The position numbers and the translations under genes were made by a program. This document shows positions 42,479-48,009 of a stretch of DNA of 48,009 nucleotides, one piece after another (the first letter of the stretch is position 1; each line of letters opens with the position of its first letter). Under the pieces are notes generated by a model. The model worked only from the letters and a program-made list of their open reading frames with translations. It made no database searches and was not told the origin of the DNA. Source of the DNA: an uncultured Thalassolituus sp. (GTDB lineage Bacteria > Pseudomonadota > Gammaproteobacteria > Pseudomonadales > Oceanobacteraceae); NCBI GenBank assembly GCA_913061435.1, contig CAJXUK010000023.1:1-48009 (forward strand), given 5' to 3'.

Positions 42479-44575
42479 TTACTTCACAATATTTTTTGGC
42501 CAGGTAAATATAAAAGAGACACCTCTTTCACTGCCAGATATCACCTTAATACTTGCCTCTTGATTATCAAGTACTTTTTTAATAATGGATAGACCCATAC
42601 CACTTCCTTCAACTTGATCACGAGGCTTTAATGTTTTAAATACTTCAAATATTTGTTCGAAATGCTCTTCTTTTATTACAGGGCCGTCGTTTTGAACCGT
42701 AAATTCATAAAATCTCGCCCCTTCGCTCACAGAAATAATAATATGGCCGTCAGGTTTATCGTGGTGTTTTATCGCGTTGCTTATTAAATTTCTAAAGACG
42801 TTTTCTAAAGGCGAGTACAATGTATCAAGAGTGGGCAGTTTGCCTTCTACTTGCAGTGTAAAGCCTACCGGAGGATCTAGCAGATCAAACACCTCTTCCA
42901 CCAGCTGATTAACATCTATTGTTTGTATCTCTCCTTGTTTTCGACCTATTCGAGAGTAAACCAATAAGTCATCAAGTAATTTTTCTAAGCGCACTGTTCT
43001 ACTTTGTAGCAGAGTTAGATATTCTTTTGTTTCTTCTTTAGCAATACCTTCTATGTCTTCAGATATCCAACTCGAAAGCTGCATAATTCCTCTTAAAGGT
43101 GCTTTTAAATCATGGGAAGCAACATATACAAATTCATTTAAGTCTTTATTAATACGCTTCAGTTCGCGGGTCATCTGAACGTAATGAGTCATATCTATAA
43201 TCGTCGATAATATTTTACGGCCTTCAGTACCATTAAAATTTGCTAAACCAATTTCTGCAGGAAACTCACTTCCATCTTTTCTAAGGCCGGATACCTTTCG
43301 GTCTTCACCCATGCGACGTTGTTTATCTTCTTTTAAATAACTTTGACGCTGATGATGATGATTGCTCTGAGCAGTCATAGGTACTAATACATCGACTGAC
43401 TGGCCAATAAGTTCTTGTGCTGAATAGCCAAACAATTGCTCTGCTTGTGGGTTCAGTTTTTCTATTACACCCTTGCTGTCAGTAATAATTATTCCAAAAG
43501 GTGACACTTCGATTATATGCCTAAAATACTTTTCACTGACACGCAACTCTTTGGTTATTCGTTTAGCTAAAGACAGCGATTTACGATTGGTCCTAGACAG
43601 TGATAAAAAAAGCAAAAACAGCATGGCATCAATCATCAATCCCCCCACTAAAATATAAGTAGATTGATTAAGATTCACTTCGTTAGAAAAAGAGTTCGCT
43701 GTTTGAATGTTAACGTCCCACCAGCGACCATAAACCGACAATGTTACTTTTTTACTGAATAAGGGGGATTGGCTAAAGTTTTCATTCGCTTCAGTCAATT
43801 CGTCATACAAGGGGCTTACACCATCATAAATACTAAAAATCAAATGACGATTTTCTTGTTTAAGGGTTCCTTCAATCAGTTTATCCATAATAAAAGGTGC
43901 ATAAACAAGGCCAATGAAATGCGCCTGCCTTTTAGCGACTGTATTAATGTCTGTGCTGCTGTAAAAAGGTAGAAATTGTAAAAAACCCGGTGTTTTTTGT
44001 TGATCTTGAACTAAGAAAATTGGGCCCGTAATCTGTGCACTGCCAGTATCCCGGGCACGCTTTGCAGCTGTATAGCGATTGCTTTCAAAAGCCATATTCA
44101 ATCCTAACGCTGCTTTATTTCCCTCAACCGGCTGTAAATACGTGACGGGCCAAAACTCTTTTTCACTGTCCTTAGGGTGTATGTTAAATGCTGGCCGAGT
44201 TTGCTGCTGTTGCTGTATGAATGTTTCAACGTCATTTTCATCAACTTTATAAATGACACCAGTGCCATTTATCCCAAGATATCTTTCATCAAGTTTTAAA
44301 GCATCGGTAAAACGCTTCCAGATAGTGTTATTAAGATTGTAATTATGACTGCTAATAACAGCTACGCCACTTTGCAAAGCATCTTCATAATGCGCCATTC
44401 GCTCAGATACTAATGCCAATAATTGACTGGTTTGAAATTCAAATCTTTGCTCAATTTTTGACTCTATCTGTGTTTTAGAGATATACCAAGCAGCAAGGGT
44501 TAGGATTACAGATAAAGATATTACCAACCAGTGCCACCAAACTAACCCACCCTCTTTGAACCCTTTTACTGGCAT
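42479..44575 (-). CDS. CHASE-PAS hybrid-free sensor histidine kinase
   Basis: Membrane kinase of 698 residues. A first helix (about 12-31), a periplasmic CHASE domain (about 65-290) and a second helix (about 306-327) precede a PAS domain (about 345-465). The HisKA motif is Y-V-A-S-H-D-L-K-A-P-L-R-G, with H488. The ATPase domain has N-A-I-K-H (N-box) and G-S-G-M-G-L-S-I-I (G2), but the G1 D-x-G-x-G is relaxed to N-D-G-P-V. This is the type found with Rcp1-like regulators. It is followed by its regulator 9 nt later. The stimulus is unknown; CHASE domains bind small molecules such as cytokinins or peptides in other systems. Confidence 0.93.
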   Translation of the reverse strand: MPVKGFKEGGLVWWHWLVISLSVILTLAAWYISKTQIESKIEQRFEFQTSQLLALVSERMAHYEDALQSGVAVISSHNYNLNNTIWKRFTDALKLDERYLGINGTGVIYKVDENDVETFIQQQQQTRPAFNIHPKDSEKEFWPVTYLQPVEGNKAALGLNMAFESNRYTAAKRARDTGSAQITGPIFLVQDQQKTPGFLQFLPFYSSTDINTVAKRQAHFIGLVYAPFIMDKLIEGTLKQENRHLIFSIYDGVSPLYDELTEANENFSQSPLFSKKVTLSVYGRWWDVNIQTANSFSNEVNLNQSTYILVGGLMIDAMLFLLFLSLSRTNRKSLSLAKRITKELRVSEKYFRHIIEVSPFGIIITDSKGVIEKLNPQAEQLFGYSAQELIGQSVDVLVPMTAQSNHHHQRQSYLKEDKQRRMGEDRKVSGLRKDGSEFPAEIGLANFNGTEGRKILSTIIDMTHYVQMTRELKRINKDLNEFVYVASHDLKAPLRGIMQLSSWISEDIEGIAKEETKEYLTLLQSRTVRLEKLLDDLLVYSRIGRKQGEIQTIDVNQLVEEVFDLLDPPVGFTLQVEGKLPTLDTLYSPLENVFRNLISNAIKHHDKPDGHIIISVSEGARFYEFTVQNDGPVIKEEHFEQIFEVFKTLKPRDQVEGSGMGLSIIKKVLDNQEASIKVISGSERGVSFIFTWPKNIVK

Positions 44576-44631
44576 ATATTTGACTCTGCTAAGTGAGTGA
44601 CAGATATGAAAACTTAGAATTATTATAGCTC

Positions 44632-44674
44632 ATAAAAAATTAAGCCCCTGTTGTTATTGTTTACAATAGGGGCT
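44632..44674 (-). terminator. Intrinsic terminator of ssb
   Basis: AGCCCC (44643-44648) pairs with GGGGCT (44669-44674), with an inner TTGT/ACAA stem. On the minus strand a T-rich run follows. It lies 38 nt beyond the ssb stop. Confidence 0.8.
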
Positions 44675-44711
44675 AATAAAATAATTTTACTCAAACACTC
44701 TTAGGTGATTC

Positions 44712-45455
44712 CTAAAATGGAATATCATCATCGAATGTATCAAAATTACCACCATTATTAGGCTGTGCTGGCTGTTGCGCAGGAGGTGTCGCTTGAGGTG
44801 GCTGGGAATAGTTTGGTTGCGGCACGGGTTGCTGAGCCGGAGCTGCAGGCTGATTTGAGTAGCCTTGAGACTGAGCGGGTGATTGCGCCGGCTGTGATTG
44901 ATAACCAGGCTGCTGCATGGGAGCTTGCTGTGGCGACTGCTGCGGCGACTGCTGTTGAGGTGGTTGCGAATAATTGGACGTATTCTGACCTTGTGGCTGA
45001 TAGCTATTCGGCTGCTGCATCGGCTGTTGCATCGGCTGTTGCATAGACTGATTCATCGGTTGATTCATCGGTTGATTCATCGACTGGTTATTACCATAAC
45101 CATTATTCATTCCTGAATCTTGGCGACTATCTAGCATGGTCATTTCATTTGCGATAATTTCCGTTGAATAGCGCTTAATACCATCTTTTTCATACTCGCT
45201 GGTACTTAGCTTACCTTCAAAATAAACTTTCGAACCTTTTTTAAGGTACTGATTCATTATCTCAGCTAACTTTCCAAACGCCTTAATACGATGCCATTCA
45301 GTTTTATCAACTTTTTGCCCAGTACTTTTGTCGTTGTAACCTTCATCCGTAGCAACGCTAAGGTTAACCACCGAACTACCACTGGGAAGGTACTTTAATT
45401 CAGGATCACGGCCTAGCGTGCCTATTATAATTACTTTGTTTACACTACGGCTCAT
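44712..45455 (-). CDS. ssb: Single-stranded DNA-binding protein
   Basis: Tetrameric SSB of 247 residues, longer than the usual 170-190. The ATG at 45455 gives [19 protein letters not shown]; the frame extends upstream but into the MFS gene. The OB fold spans about 1-112, with W-H-R-I and Y-F-E-G-K-L. The linker is extremely rich in Gln, Pro, Met and Asn and contains tandem repeats. The acidic tip D-D-D-I-P-F, which recruits partner proteins, is intact. It overlaps the upstream MFS gene by 11 nt. Confidence 0.96.
   Translation of the reverse strand: MSRSVNKVIIIGTLGRDPELKYLPSGSSVVNLSVATDEGYNDKSTGQKVDKTEWHRIKAFGKLAEIMNQYLKKGSKVYFEGKLSTSEYEKDGIKRYSTEIIANEMTMLDSRQDSGMNNGYGNNQSMNQPMNQPMNQSMQQPMQQPMQQPNSYQPQGQNTSNYSQPPQQQSPQQSPQQAPMQQPGYQSQPAQSPAQSQGYSNQPAAPAQQPVPQPNYSQPPQATPPAQQPAQPNNGGNFDTFDDDIPF
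45011..45082 (-). repeat. Six tandem 12-bp repeats in the ssb linker
   Basis: Six consecutive 12-bp units from 45011 to 45082, variants of GCTGTTGCATCG and GTTGATTCATCG on the plus strand, encode repeated Q-Q-P-M and N-Q-P-M. The unit is in frame, so copy number can change without harm to the acidic tip. Confidence 0.85.
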
Positions 45456-46839
45456 TTTTTTCTCCCAATGAATGAACGGTTGCCACCGCTTGTTGATAGT
45501 CAAAAACGCTGGCATCTACTTTTAAATATATAGCGTGTTCTTCTGCTATTAAAATAGCATCTGCAACACCTTTAAGATTGATTAAGGCATCTAAATACTG
45601 CGCACTGGATTTATTGTTACTGCTTTGATCTAAAATATCTACACGCACACTATTAAGATGCGCTGGTTTAGGCGTTAATACAACTAATAAAGCCCATGCT
45701 AAAACGATAGCAGCCAAGACTAAAAAAAGACCCTCTATACCAAACGCTTTGGTTAGCCACCCGCCTAAAATTCCACCGGCGAATGCACCTAAAAATTGCA
45801 AGGTAGAATACACCCCCATAGCACTGCCTTTTGCGCCAGCAGGAGCAACTTTACTTAACCAAGATGGCAACGTTGCTTCCATAATATTGAAAGCCCAGAA
45901 GAAAACACCCAATGCCACAGCCCACGACCAAACACTCATAGCTTGTGACATTAAGGTTAACGCTGCAACCATAATCACTAGGGCTACAATAACGATACTT
46001 TTCATTTGGCGTTTTTTTTCAGCGATAATCACAAAAGGAACCATCAACCCAAACGCAACAAACAACACTGGTAAGTACAACCAAGCATGCTGATTCAAGC
46101 TCAACCCAGACAGAATAAGTTGCTGAGGTATCGCTACAAATATCGCCACCATTAATGCATGTAAAATAAAGATGCCAATATTGAGTGGCCACAGTTGACC
46201 GTTGGCTAACTGTTTAAACACTTCGCCTAATACCGCACCACCATCTCGATGCTTTTTTTGAGGGGGCGTTGGCACTAGGTACAGCATAAGTACGATACCC
46301 AAAAGTGCTAAAATACCCGTAATAACAAATATCAGCTGCAACCCACCAAGGTTAACTAAAACCGGGCCTAAAACTAATGCGACAGAGAAGGATAAACCTA
46401 TTGATGCACCGATCGATGCCATGGCTTTCATTCTATGTTCTTCACGAGTTAAATCTGTTACTAACGCCATAACGGCACTGGCTATAGCGCCACACCCTTG
46501 TAAAAAGCGGCCAAAAATAATTCCGTATATAGTATCGGCGTTGGCGGCGATAAAACTGCCCAGAGCAAAGATCAGTAGGCCGATCACAATAATCGGCTTG
46601 CGCCCAAAATAATCGGACAAAGCGCCCGCTGGAATTTGCAGCAATGCTTGGCTTAAACCATAGGCACCAATGGCCAAACCCAGCAACTCCGGTGTTGCAC
46701 CAGCAAAATCAGCACCGGCAACCGACATAACAGGCAGCACCATAAATAAACCAAGCATTCGCAAGGCATACAATGACGCCAAGGAACCAATGGCTCTCTT
46801 TTCTGAACGTGAAACGTTTGATGTAGATACTGTGGACAT
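45445..46839 (-). CDS. MFS transporter, YajR-like, with C-terminal domain
   Basis: Twelve-helix major facilitator of 464 residues. Motif A is seen as [11 protein letters not shown]. After the last helix (about 395) a soluble tail of about 65 residues (V-R-V-D-I-L-D ... [16 protein letters not shown]) looks like the YAM domain of YajR, a ferredoxin-like fold. The uvrA / MFS / ssb neighbourhood is shared with Pseudomonas. The substrate is unknown. It overlaps ssb by 11 nt. Confidence 0.88.
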   Translation of the reverse strand: MSTVSTSNVSRSEKRAIGSLASLYALRMLGLFMVLPVMSVAGADFAGATPELLGLAIGAYGLSQALLQIPAGALSDYFGRKPIIVIGLLIFALGSFIAANADTIYGIIFGRFLQGCGAIASAVMALVTDLTREEHRMKAMASIGASIGLSFSVALVLGPVLVNLGGLQLIFVITGILALLGIVLMLYLVPTPPQKKHRDGGAVLGEVFKQLANGQLWPLNIGIFILHALMVAIFVAIPQQLILSGLSLNQHAWLYLPVLFVAFGLMVPFVIIAEKKRQMKSIVIVALVIMVAALTLMSQAMSVWSWAVALGVFFWAFNIMEATLPSWLSKVAPAGAKGSAMGVYSTLQFLGAFAGGILGGWLTKAFGIEGLFLVLAAIVLAWALLVVLTPKPAHLNSVRVDILDQSSNNKSSAQYLDALINLKGVADAILIAEEHAIYLKVDASVFDYQQAVATVHSLGEKNEP

Positions 46840-47167
46840 TACTGAATAGTTTATGAAAAATGTATCGAATATTCTATCAGACTCAAGCTAAGACTAAGAC
46901 TAACAAATTCGATTAATTTCACATGCCAAGCTCGCTTTCTTAAAAAATAGATTAGTTCACCTAAGTCATAGGCTTTGTAACAGACCCTTAATTTTGTAAG
47001 ACACTCCAACAATGCCTTGAACTCTAAAGCATTTTTATCACCAAATTGGACAAAATAAGCCCAAAAATATCGACTGTGTGACATCTAACGCCTAGCAATT
47101 ATATTTTCTTAGAGTAAAATTAAGTAACAAAGGCCGGAAGCCATCATTTTATTCAAGGATGTTTATC
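46840..47167. other. Intergenic region between divergent MFS and VpsT-like genes
   Basis: A 328-bp AT-rich gap that must contain both promoters. It includes a short tandem repeat (CTAAGA units, about 46887-46903). I found no RNA gene or credible ORF; the minus-strand frame at 46851-47084 has low-complexity Ser-Leu repeats and no ribosome site. Confidence 0.5.
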
Positions 47168-47845
47168 ATGGAAAAAACAACAACAAATAATCTTCATCGC
47201 ATTATCATCTTTGGTCAGCAGAACCTACAAAATTCTATCCTTATTGGTTTTATCCAACAAAACACCGGAATCAGCTGCGAGCTCACCTCAATATTTAATT
47301 GGCGCGATAACTGGAATTCCTTTGAAGGGCAAACGCTAGTCCTTATCGATGCTGAGAATGAACCTCAAGAAAAAGTTCAAGATTTGCTCGAACAGGTGTT
47401 CGATAAAGCAAACCAAACTAAAGTTGCCTTCTTTAACACTCACTGCTCTAGTGCAATCGAGCGATTAATGGCCTGGCCTATGGTCAACGGCATATTTTAC
47501 AAAGATACATCGCAAGAGCAGTTAGTAAAAGGCATTAGCTGCATATTTAAAGGAGAGTTTTGGTTATCTCGACGGTTAATTGCAGAGCATTTAGAACGCA
47601 CACGCAGTAAACCTCGCAAGCGAAGCTCCTGTGCTAATTTGTTAACCCGCCGAGAAAAGCAGATCCTAACCCTAACTGCCACGGGTGCGACTAATACTCA
47701 AATTGCTGATAATCTGAATGTAAGCATGCACACGGTAAAAACACATATCTATAACTTGTTCAAAAAAATCGATGCCAGCAATCGTATTCAAGCGGTTAAT
47801 TGGGCTAAAGACAACTTGGAAGGGCTGCAAGAAAAAATAGCCTAA
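47168..47845 (+). CDS. LuxR-type regulator of the VpsT/CsgD family
   Basis: Transcription regulator of 225 residues. An N-terminal receiver-like domain (about 10-125) lacks a clear phosphorylation pocket. A W-L-S-R motif at about 132-135 matches the W-[FLM]-[TS]-R signature that binds c-di-GMP in VpsT. The C-terminal LuxR HTH (about 155-215) has L-T-R-R-E-K-Q-I-L and T-V-K-T-H-I-Y-N-L-F-K-K-I. The ATG at 47168 has AAGG at 9-nt spacing; an earlier in-frame ATG at 47159 directly abuts the AAGG. It probably controls biofilm matrix or motility genes. It is next to uvrA and transcribed in the same direction. Confidence 0.9.
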   Translation: MEKTTTNNLHRIIIFGQQNLQNSILIGFIQQNTGISCELTSIFNWRDNWNSFEGQTLVLIDAENEPQEKVQDLLEQVFDKANQTKVAFFNTHCSSAIERLMAWPMVNGIFYKDTSQEQLVKGISCIFKGEFWLSRRLIAEHLERTRSKPRKRSSCANLLTRREKQILTLTATGATNTQIADNLNVSMHTVKTHIYNLFKKIDASNRIQAVNWAKDNLEGLQEKIA

Positions 47846-47888
47846 CAGCTTTACCGCTTTATCCCTTGCTCAGTTGCTCAGTTGCTTT

Positions 47889-47926
47889 ACAATTCTGATT
47901 CTACGGTTGATAGAAGTCAGAATTGT
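47889..47926 (+). promoter_or_regulatory. Strong hairpin just before the uvrA start codon
   Basis: ACAATTCTGATTCTA (47889-47903) pairs with TAGAAGTCAGAATTGT (47911-47926), 15 pairs with one bulged G and a seven-base loop. The start codon of uvrA begins at 47930. No T-run follows, so it is less likely to be a terminator for the upstream gene than a leader structure covering the ribosome site. Confidence 0.6.
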
Positions 47927-47929
47927 TCA

Positions 47930-48009
47930 ATGGATAAAATTATAGTTCAGGGTGCTCGCACTCATAATCTCAAAAATATCGATATTGAGATTCCTCGCGA
48001 CAAGCTAAT
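47930..48009 (+). CDS. uvrA: Excinuclease ABC subunit A (5' end only)
   Basis: The first 26 codons of uvrA, cut by the window edge. The start [18 protein letters not shown] is canonical for UvrA, the DNA damage sensor of nucleotide excision repair, and precedes the first P-loop. No LexA box (CTGT-N8-ACAG) is visible upstream. The ribosome-binding site is weak and lies inside a hairpin. Confidence 0.93.
   Translation, partial: MDKIIVQGARTHNLKNIDIEIPRDKL

Noticed and set aside
46851..47084. Minus-strand frame of 77 residues upstream of the MFS gene
   Set aside because: Low-complexity Ser-Leu repeats from a short DNA repeat, no ribosome site and no recognisable family.
47846..47929. LexA/SOS box upstream of uvrA
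   Set aside because: No CTGT-N8-ACAG match was found; only the hairpin is present.

Overview
The window looks like a chromosomal segment of a marine gammaproteobacterium. Base composition is moderately AT-rich. Housekeeping gene orders match that class: yibN-gpmI-envC-ctpA-yibQ, mutY-yggX, and uvrA / MFS transporter / ssb. A full mannose-sensitive haemagglutinin (MSHA) type IV pilus cluster is present, as in Vibrio and Shewanella. The proteins have an Oceanospirillales-like flavour, but I cannot name a genus from sequence reading alone.

Layout. (1) 1-12059, minus strand: MSHA pilus operon, read from high to low coordinates as mshI, mshI2, mshJ, mshK, mshL, mshM, mshN, mshE, mshG, mshB-like, mshA, mshC, mshD and mshO-like (cut by the window edge). 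Nearly all genes overlap or abut. (2) 12361-19051: trmL, secB, a YibN rhodanese, gpmI, envC, ctpA and yibQ. (3) 19148-22150: an orphan short flagellin with a sigma-54-like promoter, then hisB-hisH-hisF on the minus strand with no hisA. (4) 22234-27619: a PanZ-like acetyltransferase, mlaC, a large GGDEF-EAL protein, mutY, yggX and tRNA-Phe. (5) 27929-31364: a pirin, then an FNR-type box followed directly by an IS3-family element. The IS is joined to a 5'-truncated nosY and an intact nosL, apparently the remains of a nitrous-oxide reductase cluster. (6) 31393-36724, minus strand: a solute-binding-like protein, a CPBP-type membrane protein, moaD, moaC, mobA, moeA and a degenerate RmlD-like protein. 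(7) 36880-41208: a 7TM diguanylate cyclase, a 2OG-Fe(II) oxygenase, a DUF3297 protein and an Old Yellow Enzyme. (8) 41329-48009: cobO, a response regulator and its CHASE-PAS histidine kinase, ssb, an MFS transporter, a VpsT/CsgD-like regulator and the first codons of uvrA.

How the genes fit together. Cyclic di-GMP is a recurring theme. MshE carries an N-terminal MshEN-type domain, two membrane proteins carry intact GGDEF motifs, and the VpsT-like regulator has the W-L-S-R signature of c-di-GMP-binding CsgD/VpsT proteins. This suggests a sessile/motile switch involving the pilus, though the link is inferred from families and not shown by the sequence. The second theme is anaerobic respiration. 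The molybdenum-cofactor genes and the nos remnants fit a lineage that respired nitrogen oxides, and in this strain the nos cluster appears to have been broken by an IS-associated deletion.

The strongest second-look items are the FNR box / IS3 / truncated nosY junction without a target duplication, the sigma-54 promoter before the orphan flagellin, the missing hisA, a pilin-like protein with Ala at the prepilin cleavage site, the 11-bp helically phased repeats between the response regulator and cobO, and the strong hairpin 3 nt before the uvrA start codon. I did not find a CRISPR array, a prophage, or a clearly new multi-gene system.
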